Below are positions 1 through 7,861 of a stretch of 64,000 nt of DNA, piece by piece. Source of the DNA: Micromonospora sp. MH99 (GTDB taxonomy: Bacteria > Actinomycetota > Actinomycetes > Mycobacteriales > Micromonosporaceae); the NCBI RefSeq assembly GCF_021442385.1, contig NZ_MUZA01000011.1, positions 1 to 64,000 of the forward strand. The letters run 5' to 3'. The position numbers were made by a program, and so were the translations under genes. Under the pieces are notes generated by a model. It made no database searches. It was given only the letters and a program-made list of their open reading frames with translations, and had not been told where the DNA came from. Position 1 is the first letter of the stretch; each line of letters starts with the position of its first letter.

Positions 1-1845
1 CAACGCGGCCAGCCGGTCGTCGAGGCGGCCGGACCGCTCGCCGAGCCGGTCGGCGGCGCGCGGCGACGCGGGGCACACCACCAGCAGCAGCGGGGCGTCG
101 GTCCGCCGCCGGTACGCGGCCACCGCCGCGTCGAGGTCGTCCATCGCCGCGTCGAGGGCCGCCTCGGCGGCGGTGTGGTCCTGCCGGCGCAGCCAGTCCT
201 CCCAGCGCAGCAGGCAGACCGTGGCGTCGGCCGTCGGCCCGGCCAGCAGGTGGGCCACCAACTGGCCGTACCCGGCCAGCTCCACCGACGCGGGTACGCG
301 CAGGAAGCGCAGCCAGAACTCCACCGGATCGCGCAGCGGGTCCACGGTGAAGGTGGCCGCCAGGGCGATGCGGTGCCGGCGCAGCCCGGTCACCTCCGAC
401 AGCGGCTCATCCGGCGCGTCCGCCATGGCGCGCAGCAGCTCCGGCAGCCGACCCACGGTCGCGGCGATCGTCTCGTCGAGGTACAGGTCGGCGTTGAAGT
501 CGACAGCGCCGTCGATCCGGTCTGCGTGCGCGGTCAGGCTGACGAACAGGTCGAAGTCGGTGAGGCCGCTCTCGGCGGGCACCGGCCGGAAGGTGACCCC
601 GCCGGCCTGCCGCTGCGGCACACCGCCGTCGGTCATGGTCGCCAGCACCTGGAACAGCGGGTTCACGCTCGGATCGCGGACCGGCCGGACCTCCTCCACC
701 ACCCGCGCGTACGGGGCCTCCTGATGGGCGTACGCCTCGCTGACCGTGCGGTGCACCCGGCGGACGAGGTCGCGCACGCTCGGGTCGCCACCGGCGTCCA
801 CCCGCAGCACCAGCATCGTGGCGAAGCAGCCGATCAGCGGCTCCAGGTCGGTGCTCGCCCGGCCGGCGGAGGGCATCCCGAGCAGCAGGTCGTCCTGGCC
901 GGTCGCCTGTCGCAGCAGGGCGGTCAGCCCGGCGAGGACCACTGCGTTGACTGTCGCGCCGGCGCTGCGGGCCAGCCCCGCGAGGGCTGCCGTCACCTCG
1001 GCGTCGACGGTGAACGGCAGGCTCCGGCCACGGTGGGTCTGCACCGGCGGCCGGGGGCGGTCCGGTGGCAGCGTCGAGCGGGCCGGCGCCGAGGCGAGCC
1101 GTTCCCGCCAGTGCGCCAGGTGACCGGCCAGTTCCCGCTCCGCCTCCGGCCGGCGGCGGGCGGCGACGTGCGCGACGAACCGGGTGGGCAGCGCGGGCAG
1201 CCCGGCCGGCACGTCGGCCGCGAACTCGCCGTACCAGCGCACCAGCTCCTCGACGAACACGCCTGCCGACCAGGCGTCGAAGACGATGTGGTGCGCGGTC
1301 ACCAGCAGCAGGTGTTCGTCGGCGGCGAGGGCGAGCAGCCGGACGGCGAGCAGCGGCCCGCTGGTGAGGTCGAAGGTGACCGCCGCGTGCGCGGCGACCT
1401 CCCGGACGATCGCCGCCTGCCGCTCGGCCTCCGGCAGCGCCGTCAGGTCGACTACCGCAAGCGGCACCTCCAGGGCGTCCGACACCCGCTGGGTGACGAC
1501 GCCGTCGACGGACGCGAACACGATCCGCAGCGCGTCGTGCCGGGCCACGACCGCGTCGATCGCCCGGTGCAGCGCCGCGACGTCCAGGGGGCCGGTGATC
1601 CGCTCGGCGAAGGGCACGTTGTAGACCGGCGTGCCCGGCTCCAGCCGGTCCAGGAACCAGAGCTGCTCCTGGGTGAAGGAGAGCGGGTAGCTGGCCGGTC
1701 CGCCGCCCGATCGGGGCGACGGCACGGCGGTGTCGGGGCGGCTGGCGGGGGCCTTGCCGGCACGGCTCTGGCGCAGCCGCAGGGCCAGCAGCTCCCGCTG
1801 CTCGGGGGTGAGGTCGGCGAGGTCCGGGTGCAGGTCCTGGGTCAT
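1..1845 (-). CDS. NRPS condensation-domain protein with FkbH-like N-region, 3' end outside window
   Basis: The frame is open from an ATG at 1845 to the left edge (615 codons, no stop seen). About 50 linker residues precede a complete condensation domain. Its catalytic motif HHIVFDAW lies at residues 185-192, the expected HHxxxDxW. Other C-domain signatures are SFTQEQLWFLDRL near residue 56 and a GCFATML segment. From about residue 490 the protein changes to a segment (LAATFTVDPL, FWLRFL, LLRWEDW) resembling the N-terminal part of FkbH-like HAD modules seen in some NRPS/PKS proteins. No adenylation or carrier domain is visible. The start overlaps the stop of the upstream thioesterase by 4 bases, so the two are translationally coupled. 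C domains normally form amide bonds between carrier-bound acyl groups. The product and the nature of the C-terminal part cannot be settled because the gene is cut. Confidence 0.85.
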   Translation of the reverse strand, partial: MTQDLHPDLADLTPEQRELLALRLRQSRAGKAPASRPDTAVPSPRSGGGPASYPLSFTQEQLWFLDRLEPGTPVYNVPFAERITGPLDVAALHRAIDAVVARHDALRIVFASVDGVVTQRVSDALEVPLAVVDLTALPEAERQAAIVREVAAHAAVTFDLTSGPLLAVRLLALAADEHLLLVTAHHIVFDAWSAGVFVEELVRWYGEFAADVPAGLPALPTRFVAHVAARRRPEAERELAGHLAHWRERLASAPARSTLPPDRPRPPVQTHRGRSLPFTVDAEVTAALAGLARSAGATVNAVVLAGLTALLRQATGQDDLLLGMPSAGRASTDLEPLIGCFATMLVLRVDAGGDPSVRDLVRRVHRTVSEAYAHQEAPYARVVEEVRPVRDPSVNPLFQVLATMTDGGVPQRQAGGVTFRPVPAESGLTDFDLFVSLTAHADRIDGAVDFNADLYLDETIAATVGRLPELLRAMADAPDEPLSEVTGLRRHRIALAATFTVDPLRDPVEFWLRFLRVPASVELAGYGQLVAHLLAGPTADATVCLLRWEDWLRRQDHTAAEAALDAAMDDLDAAVAAYRRRTDAPLLLVVCPASPRAADRLGERSGRLDDRLAAL

Positions 1846-2657
1846 CGGGTGGCCCCTTCGACGTACGCGCGGTCGGCGGCCGGCCCGCCGCCGAGCAGGC
1901 GGGACAGCGGGGGAGGGGTGTCGTGCAGGTAGAGGTGGCCCCCGGGCACGACGGTCAGCGAGAAACCGGAATCGGTGCAGGCCGCCCAGCCGGCCACCTC
2001 GTCCGGGTCGACCAGGGGATCGTCGGCCGCCGCCACCGCGTCCACGGGCAGCGGCAGCGGCGGCACGGTCGCCGGCCGGTACGACGCGACGACGGTCAGG
2101 TCGGCCCGCACGGTGGGCAGGATCAGCTCCAGCAGGCCCGGGTCGGTGAGCACCTCGTCGGGGATCCCGCCCAGGTCGCGCAGCCACCGGGTCAGCGCCG
2201 CGTCGTCGAGGCGGTGCGCCGCGCCCAGCGGTGCCGCGGTGCGCGGCGGACGCGCCGCCGAGACCACCAGACGCTGGGGTACGTGGTCTCCCCGCGCGAC
2301 CAGGCGGGCGGTCACCTCGTACCCGATCAGGCCGCCCATGCTGTGACCGAAGATCGCGAACGGCACCGGCACCCGCTCGACGATCGCCGCGACCAGCGGG
2401 GTCGCCAGCTCGTCCATGGTGCTCAGTGGCGGGTCGGCCAGCCGGCGCTCACGGCCGGGCAGCTGCGCGGCCCACACCTCCACGTCATCGCCGAGCACTG
2501 TGGCCCACGGCCGGTACGCGGCAGCGCCGGCACCGGCGTACGGCAGGCACACCAGCCGCAGTCGGGCGGCCGGGCGCGGCGCGACGCAGCTCAACCAGGC
2601 TGCGGCGTCGGCCGTTCGGGCGGCGGTCGCCGGCAGGGATACGGGTGGTGTCGCCAT
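1842..2657 (-). CDS. Type II (editing) thioesterase, alpha/beta hydrolase
   Basis: This 271-residue protein has the layout of stand-alone type II thioesterases of NRPS/PKS clusters, which clear mis-primed acyl groups from carrier domains. It has an early LVCLPYAGAG segment near residue 36, the nucleophile elbow GHSMGG with Ser106, an Asp-rich DDPLVDPDEV segment near residue 215, and a late GGH (about residue 243) for the catalytic His. The length is typical. Its stop overlaps the start of the condensation-domain gene (ATGA), so they form one operon. No strong ribosome-binding site precedes the ATG. A TAGCGT hexamer 8 bases upstream suggests a possible leaderless transcript. Family assignment is secure; the cognate pathway is not visible. 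Confidence 0.9.
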   Translation of the reverse strand: MATPPVSLPATAARTADAAAWLSCVAPRPAARLRLVCLPYAGAGAAAYRPWATVLGDDVEVWAAQLPGRERRLADPPLSTMDELATPLVAAIVERVPVPFAIFGHSMGGLIGYEVTARLVARGDHVPQRLVVSAARPPRTAAPLGAAHRLDDAALTRWLRDLGGIPDEVLTDPGLLELILPTVRADLTVVASYRPATVPPLPLPVDAVAAADDPLVDPDEVAGWAACTDSGFSLTVVPGGHLYLHDTPPPLSRLLGGGPAADRAYVEGATR

Positions 2658-2694
2658 GCCCGCACACGCTAGGAACGGGCCGTGACAGCGGTCT

Positions 2695-2727
2695 TAGCGT
2701 CGGCTGAGGGTTCGTCGCGGTGTCCGC
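2695..2727. repeat. Left copy of direct repeat bounding the 2.7-7.8 kb cassette
   Basis: TAGCGTCGGCTGAG (2695-2708) followed by GCGGTGTCCGC (2717-2727). Both blocks recur in the same order and orientation at 7814-7844 with a spacer 2 bases shorter. The copies lie just outside a four-gene cassette. A single 14-base match would be expected by chance in GC-rich DNA of this size. The two colinear blocks are less likely to be chance. Confidence 0.55.
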
Positions 2728-2872
2728 TGGGCGCCACCGATGCCGGGCGGCACCTCGGCGACCCGCTGGTGGCCGTGAAAGCCCGTGTGACGACGGTTTC
2801 GCCTGCCCCGTAACGGCTTCGTCGTCACTGCCGTCGAGCCGGGCCAGCGCCCATGGTTGTGCACGTCGTGGG

Positions 2873-3409
2873 TCAGCGGGTCAGGTCGGCGTAGACGACG
2901 ATCTGCCAGGCGAGCACGGCCGTGGCGGCGACCTCGATGCCGGACACGGCGACGAAGGCGAAGCTCAAGGGCCCATTCGCCCAGAAGACGATCAGGGCGG
3001 CAACTGGCGGAGCGACGAAGGTACCCAGGTCGACGGCGAGTTGTAGGTACTTCCGGGAGATGCGGCGGGCGTCGGAGCGGTGTGCCGTCTCCCAGCCGAA
3101 TACGGGCTGACTGTCCGACGTCAGCGCCATCAGGCGGGGACCAAGGTCCGTGCGGACGTAGCGACCAATGGCCGAGATCTTCTCATCGTTGATCAGGTAG
3201 GTCCATCCGAGGACGGCGCTGGCCACGGGCAGCAGGAGCAACAGATTGGCGTGGTCCTTGACGGAGAGAACGGCCGCGACCACCGCCGCCATCGATCCGA
3301 GAGTGGCATAGATCAGGTTGTCGCGGAATCCGATTCGCGTGCGTTGCTCGTGCTTCAGCTGCTCGTACTCGGTGAGCAGTAGCCCGCCGGTGGTGATTTC
3401 GCCGCCCAT
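2873..3409 (-). CDS. Four-helix membrane protein of the 2.7-7.8 kb cassette
   Basis: A 178-residue protein. The ATG at 3409 is chosen because GGGAAGGAC sits 5-7 bases upstream; the frame is open further 5' but without a better site. After a charged N-terminus (EYEQLKHEQRTRIGFRDN) come two hydrophobic helices (about 30-52 and 57-76), a hydrophilic stretch of about 45 residues (DEKISAIGRYVRTDLG onward), and two more helices (about 125-145 and 148-170). The 2+2 TM layout with a cytosolic middle recalls small membrane effectors or SLATT-like proteins of nucleotide-signalling conflict systems, but I see no diagnostic motif. It is divergent from the STAS/PRTase/nucleosidase operon, and the flanking repeat places it inside the same cassette. 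A role as membrane effector, or as protein guarding against the partners, is inference. Confidence 0.75.
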   Translation of the reverse strand: MGGEITTGGLLLTEYEQLKHEQRTRIGFRDNLIYATLGSMAAVVAAVLSVKDHANLLLLLPVASAVLGWTYLINDEKISAIGRYVRTDLGPRLMALTSDSQPVFGWETAHRSDARRISRKYLQLAVDLGTFVAPPVAALIVFWANGPLSFAFVAVSGIEVAATAVLAWQIVVYADLTR

Positions 3410-3803
3410 GCACGTCCTTCCCGCGCGACCGATGATGCGTCCCATGATGCCCGAAGCAGCCAAACGAACGGTCAGCACGTGCATAGACGATCTTGGACAT
3501 GGACCTCGGCCGACCGGAGATCGCCGGCAGAATCCGACAGTCGCCCCCCAGTCACTACCTGGCGTCATGGTTGCCTTCTTGGTCTGCTTCGTGGCCCGAG
3601 TGTCGGTCCCCGCATCGGTCGTCCGTCCATTGTCGGGTTTCGACACCGCGGTCACGTACTGTCGCACCTTCACAGGCCGTGTTCGCGCTGCTAGGTTTCT
3701 GCTCGGGATTCACCCGCTGGTCATGTTGACGCATGGGTGTGTCGCCCAATCGGACAAGGACGGGCTCAGGATCACTCCGTCCGCGACTTGACTTGGGGTA
3801 TCG
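3410..3803. promoter_or_regulatory. Divergent intergenic region of the conflict-type cassette
   Basis: 394 bases separate the 4-TM gene (minus) from the STAS/ATPase-like gene (plus), so both promoters should lie here. The region is noticeably less GC-rich than its surroundings. Candidate -35-like elements on the plus strand are TTGACG near 3726 and TTGACT near 3789, but no convincing -10 partner is seen. No protein-coding potential is evident. Confidence 0.4.
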
Positions 3804-4970
3804 ATGACGGGGCGGCAGGCGTCGATATCGGCAACGGTGTACCAGCCGACGAAGGGCGATCAGCTGGCGCTGCACGTCGCCAAGTTGTTCGTGGGCCTGG
3901 CGACCAGTTCGCTGAGCCGCAGTTTGCAGGACGCCCTGGACCGCCGGTCGGCGGCGAAGAGGTTGGCCGCCGAAGACGGCTATCTGGTCCCCATCCCAGG
4001 CGACGGCGCAATTGAGCCGCTGCGGCGTTCGTGGGCCAAGGCAGCCGAATACTGGCGAAGCGAGCCGAGGGCGTTGCTGGACCTGACGGAATGCTCTTTC
4101 TCCGATGTTGCCGGGCCGGTCTACCTCATCTCGAAAATCGTCGAACGGCACCGTCTCGGGCTGGTTACCAGAGTTCGACTCCCCGAGCAGCCAGAGATGA
4201 TCGATTTTCTCCGGGAAATCAACTTCCTGGATGCCGTGACGGTCGCTTCCGAGACGTCGCTGTCCCAATTGCTGACCACCGAGAGCCTGTACCGACTGAC
4301 CCGCGTCGACTCCTACCTCAAGCGCGCGCCGGGGAACAGCAGGCGCCCGACTCTCCCCTTCAACATCTTTCCGCTCAAGGTCCTCCAACTGGGGTCGAAC
4401 ACCCGGCACGCGCCGGCGGTACGGTACGCGGCGGATTGGCTGTCCAAGCACGTGGTGGCCGCGCTCGACCGGGATCTGGCCGGCCCTGGCGCCCAGGTGG
4501 CCCGGTTGGTGATCCTGGAAACCCTCATCCGCGCGTCGATCGGTCACGACAAGCAGACCGCGGTTGTCGCCGCGCATTATGGACTGCATCGAGGCGATCG
4601 TGCCTACCTCCAGATCGCCTTCTGGTGGGACGGGGCTGGTGAGCGATCCACCAGGGTGGCGACGACTGACTTGCTTGAACTGGTGTTCGACGAGCCGGAG
4701 AACGTGCTGGCAGCCTTGCCGCACACGCCCATGGCTGTTCGGGATGCCTGGCAACTGCCGAGCAGCCCCACCGTCCTCGCCAGCGCGGTGGTCGACATCT
4801 TCGGCGGCCAACTCGACACCTACGGCGCCGATGCGCATCTCGCCCTGGCCCGCGACCAGCGCGATGGCACCGATGTCCCAGCCCCGACTCCGACGCTCAC
4901 CTACGATCGGTCGAACGGCGGGGCAGTGCTCGGTGATCTCGTTGTCGTGACCCTCCCGCTCAACGACTAG
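3804..4970 (+). CDS. STAS-like plus degenerate GHKL-ATPase-like protein
   Basis: A 388-residue cytosolic protein; the ATG at 3804 follows a TTGGGG stretch. Residues about 85-160 read as a STAS-like fold: LLDLTECSFSDVAGPVYL, then RVRLPEQPEMIDFLREINF. This is the beta-helix alternation of anti-sigma-antagonist domains in which a helix follows a D/S-rich turn. Residues about 215-330 contain ILETLIRASIGHDKQTAVV and FWWDGAGER, which could be a degraded N-box and G1 box of a histidine-kinase-type ATPase. The canonical Asn is not evident, so ATP binding is uncertain. It is the first gene of a tight operon (15 bases to the next start). Such STAS/ATPase proteins usually act as protein-interaction switches; here it may sense a trigger or hold partners inactive. 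Both domain calls are tentative. Confidence 0.7.
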   Translation: MTGRQASISATVYQPTKGDQLALHVAKLFVGLATSSLSRSLQDALDRRSAAKRLAAEDGYLVPIPGDGAIEPLRRSWAKAAEYWRSEPRALLDLTECSFSDVAGPVYLISKIVERHRLGLVTRVRLPEQPEMIDFLREINFLDAVTVASETSLSQLLTTESLYRLTRVDSYLKRAPGNSRRPTLPFNIFPLKVLQLGSNTRHAPAVRYAADWLSKHVVAALDRDLAGPGAQVARLVILETLIRASIGHDKQTAVVAAHYGLHRGDRAYLQIAFWWDGAGERSTRVATTDLLELVFDEPENVLAALPHTPMAVRDAWQLPSSPTVLASAVVDIFGGQLDTYGADAHLALARDQRDGTDVPAPTPTLTYDRSNGGAVLGDLVVVTLPLND

Positions 4971-4985
4971 TCCGGCGCCTGTCCG

Positions 4986-6752
4986 ATGCTGGAACAGTCC
5001 CCACAGATGTCACAGACCACGTTCGATCTCGTTCGCTTCGGGTTGGGGCCGGGCGAGGAACCGGACGACCGGCAGCGCGCCTTCTACGCGGACGTTGCCC
5101 GGATCGTGGCCGGCCGCACGCTGCGCTACGCGGAATCGGCGGCTGCCTTCCACACCGTCGCCACGGACAAGGCGCTCGTCGAAACCGGTTCGGTCTACCA
5201 GCCGCTCTTTCAGGCGTTGATGGAGCTTCCTGACCGGGCCGACCTCGGAATCCTCGATCTGTCGGTGAGCACCCAGACAGTCAACAGCGAGCTGTTTCTC
5301 CGTCCTGAGGCGTTGCTGCATCTCGCCTCGGCGGTAAGCGCCGCATGCGACACCGAGCAGTGGGCCGATCGAACCCTGGTTATCCTGCTGCCCACCGAAC
5401 AGGCGGAAGACATCAAACTTCGTGAACGCTTGCAGATGCGGTTGACCTCCGGTCAGATCCATCTCCTCTCCGACGGCGGCACCTCGTCCTGGTCGGACGA
5501 CGATGTCGACGACTATCGGAGCGCGTTGAATCGTCTGCGGACCGCGCCGATCGATCTGTTGGAACGAAAGCTGATCACTCGGCTCGGCTGGTTCAGCCCG
5601 CATGGCCGTCAGGGTGAGCGGAAGGTGTTGCGCCATTACTTCGACGCCAGCCGGGCACAGGACGAACTCGGCCATCTGCTGGACGACGCGCTCGGCTCTG
5701 ACTCCGCCGAGCGGCCTGACCTGGTCGTCTATCACGAGTCCGTGTCCAACTGGCTTGCCAATCCACTGAAGGGATCCTGCATATCCGCCGGCTCACTGCC
5801 GGTCCGGTCCTTCTCCGAGGCGATCGTCAAGGCGCCAGAGGATCCCCACCCTCGATCGGTGCTGCTCGTCGTCGCCGTCGTCAACACAGGGGTGTCGCTC
5901 GCGGAACGGGTCGCCACCATTACCGCTGCGCTGCGTCCCACCCGGTTGCGGATCCTGGCCGTCCTCTGTGTCGGTGGAGCGCAGCCACGGTTCGGACGCC
6001 GTCGGATCGAGGGCGACGACGGCACGGAGTACGACGTCGAATACTTCTTGTCGGTCGAACAGCGCACCGAGTTGGAGGCCGAGTGCCGCCTGGCAGTGGT
6101 GGGAGAGACCAGGCGGTACGAGGAGCGGACCAACGCGCTGACCACCGCGGAGTTCTGGGACCTCGTACGACTGTGCGGCGTGAAGCCCGAGGATGACGTG
6201 CCGACTCCCCGCCGGGGCGCCTACCCCGTGGTCCCTGACGTCCCTCGGATCCTTGAAAAGTATGGGAATTGGCTGGCCGACAAGCTATGGATGTTTGTGC
6301 GTCGGTCGACGAGCACGGTGGGGCAGGACATCCTGTTGGTCTGCCCCGAACGCGAACAGGGGTCCCGCAAGCTGTCCAACAGCTTGTCGCTGCGGTCGGG
6401 CGCCCAAGTGGTGAGGATCCCCCGCGAGGCGATCGAGAAGGTGGTTGACGGCACCGCCCCGGAGCGGGTCTTCGATGACGCCGCCCCCTGGTGCCAGGAG
6501 CTGGACTCCGTCGCCACCAAGGAGGTGGTCCTCATCGACGAGTTCGTCGGTGCCGGCGACACGATCGACGCCATGGAGCGCATCGCCCTCGCGAAGGGCC
6601 TGAACGTGAAGGCCGTCTGCACACTGCTCGACTTTGCGCCCGAGGCCGCAGGACAGCGACACTCGCTCTACGGCTGGCGGCCGCCAGCTCCCCGGAAGGA
6701 CGTGCCCACGCAGCGCGCGGACTCCGATGCGGAAGCGGTGCGCAGGCCGTGA
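4986..6752 (+). CDS. Tandem phosphoribosyltransferase-like protein
   Basis: A 588-residue protein, with ATG at 4986; an internal ATG at 5007 is an alternative, and neither has a strong ribosome-binding site. The C-terminal half carries a clear PRTase signature: VVLIDEFVGAGDT at residues 514-526 matches the PRPP-binding loop (hydrophobic stretch, two acidic residues, glycine/threonine turn), followed by a beta strand (VKAVCTLLDFAP). Near residues 290-305 a second similar unit occurs (VLLVVAVVNTGVSL), in which the acidic pair is missing, suggesting an inactive PRTase copy. The N-terminal 230 residues are helix-rich and unassigned. The stop overlaps the GTG of the nucleosidase gene (GTGA), implying coupled expression. 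PRTases join bases to PRPP or act as regulators; the pairing with a nucleosidase suggests nucleotide or base processing. The substrate is unknown. Confidence 0.75.
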   Translation: MLEQSPQMSQTTFDLVRFGLGPGEEPDDRQRAFYADVARIVAGRTLRYAESAAAFHTVATDKALVETGSVYQPLFQALMELPDRADLGILDLSVSTQTVNSELFLRPEALLHLASAVSAACDTEQWADRTLVILLPTEQAEDIKLRERLQMRLTSGQIHLLSDGGTSSWSDDDVDDYRSALNRLRTAPIDLLERKLITRLGWFSPHGRQGERKVLRHYFDASRAQDELGHLLDDALGSDSAERPDLVVYHESVSNWLANPLKGSCISAGSLPVRSFSEAIVKAPEDPHPRSVLLVVAVVNTGVSLAERVATITAALRPTRLRILAVLCVGGAQPRFGRRRIEGDDGTEYDVEYFLSVEQRTELEAECRLAVVGETRRYEERTNALTTAEFWDLVRLCGVKPEDDVPTPRRGAYPVVPDVPRILEKYGNWLADKLWMFVRRSTSTVGQDILLVCPEREQGSRKLSNSLSLRSGAQVVRIPREAIEKVVDGTAPERVFDDAAPWCQELDSVATKEVVLIDEFVGAGDTIDAMERIALAKGLNVKAVCTLLDFAPEAAGQRHSLYGWRPPAPRKDVPTQRADSDAEAVRRP

Positions 6753-7816
6753 CCCGACAGCCGACGGAGAACGACGTTCTGACGTTGCTCGCTCTGCTGC
6801 GGTCAGAGGCGTCTGATGACGTGGCGTCGATCATGTTCGATGATCTTGTTTGGTCCGTCAGCCGCCTCGACGAGAGATTTCGCTCCAAGGTCCTTGTCCA
6901 TGCTGCGGCGATCATGGGCTCGCGGTGGCTCGATGCCGAGCGCGCCAAGGACATCTTCGATCAGCTCGACAGATGGCAGGTGTCGCGTAGCGTCGACTTT
7001 GCGCTCGTTACGGTGAAGGAGCGGGAGTTCGACGCAGCGAAGGTGGCGCTGGGCGTCGACCTCCGACGCGAACCTGACTATTCAGCGCGAGGTGCGTACT
7101 TCTTCGACGTCGAAGTGGCGCGTGAGGGTCAGCCACCGCTGAAGGGGATCATCACCAAGTGCGGGACGGCCGGTAACAGTCGGATGGCCGCCTTCCTGCA
7201 CACCGTGTTCTCCACGTACGAGGTCAGGCTGTGCTGCCTCGTCGGCATGGCAGCCGGTCACAGTGGGCAGGTCAGACTGGGCGACGTCGTGTTCGGCGAC
7301 AAGATCATCGACACCGGGCGCGGAATATCGACGACCCGCGGTTACGAGCCCGACCCGGCGTCGCTGGACCCGGACCTCAGGATCGCCCGCGAGATGACGT
7401 CGTTCCGGCCGGAGCGGCTCGGCTGGCACGACCTGATCGCCAAGGAGGTCGCGGCGGCAACCGCCGACCTGGACGATCTGCAGGTCCCTGAGCTCTTCGA
7501 CCCGGCGACCTACCGTCCAAGGCTCATACTGAAGACGATCCAGGCCAAGGACGAGTTGGTGGAGGACGGCAGAGTCGGACGGCGGGCGCGGTGGTTCGGC
7601 CCGGAGCGCCGCACCGGCGCATTGGAGATGGAGGGCGCCGGGTTTGCGGTCACCTGCGATGAGCAGGCCGTTCCCTGGATGGTCATGCGGGGGATCGCCG
7701 ACTTCGGTGAGCCCGACCGGGTGAAGGATTGGCAGTTCGTCAGCACGGTGGCGGCGACTACCGCGGTGAAGCTCTGGTTGAAATCCTGCCGGTTCATGCA
7801 GGATCGGCGGAACTAG
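6749..7816 (+). CDS. Nucleoside-phosphorylase-fold nucleosidase with N-terminal extension
   Basis: 355 residues from GTG 6749, chosen for the 4-base overlap with the PRTase stop and because protein-like sequence begins there. Residues about 1-85 form a helical domain (TENDVLTLLALLRSEASDD onward) that I cannot assign; it could be an adaptor. The rest is a PNP/UDP-phosphorylase family domain. It has a GMAAGHSGQVRLGDV loop near residue 166, the sugar-binding EMEG motif near 293, and GIADF near 315 with the catalytic Asp position. The family cleaves N-glycosidic bonds of nucleosides, MTA/SAH or, in some phage-defence systems such as Detocs, of ATP. With a PRTase and a switch-like protein in the same operon, an effector role is plausible but inferred. 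The stop codon lies within the right copy of the flanking repeat. Confidence 0.85.
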   Translation: MTRQPTENDVLTLLALLRSEASDDVASIMFDDLVWSVSRLDERFRSKVLVHAAAIMGSRWLDAERAKDIFDQLDRWQVSRSVDFALVTVKEREFDAAKVALGVDLRREPDYSARGAYFFDVEVAREGQPPLKGIITKCGTAGNSRMAAFLHTVFSTYEVRLCCLVGMAAGHSGQVRLGDVVFGDKIIDTGRGISTTRGYEPDPASLDPDLRIAREMTSFRPERLGWHDLIAKEVAAATADLDDLQVPELFDPATYRPRLILKTIQAKDELVEDGRVGRRARWFGPERRTGALEMEGAGFAVTCDEQAVPWMVMRGIADFGEPDRVKDWQFVSTVAATTAVKLWLKSCRFMQDRRN

Positions 7817-7844
7817 CGTCGGCTGAGTTCCGTGCGGTGTCCGC
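7814..7844. repeat. Right copy of direct repeat bounding the 2.7-7.8 kb cassette
   Basis: TAGCGTCGGCTGAG (7814-7827) and GCGGTGTCCGC (7834-7844), 25 exact bases shared with 2695-2727. The repeat begins with the TAG stop of the nucleosidase gene and ends 18 bases before the end of the convergent methyltransferase gene. It may be a remnant of a recombination or target-site duplication. Confidence 0.55.
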
Positions 7845-7861
7845 CGCGCGACCGCGCCGGC

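Noticed and set aside
175..1932. A 585-codon plus frame over the condensation-domain gene
   Set aside because: The minus strand carries an intact C domain with HHxxxDxW. The plus frame shows no family features.
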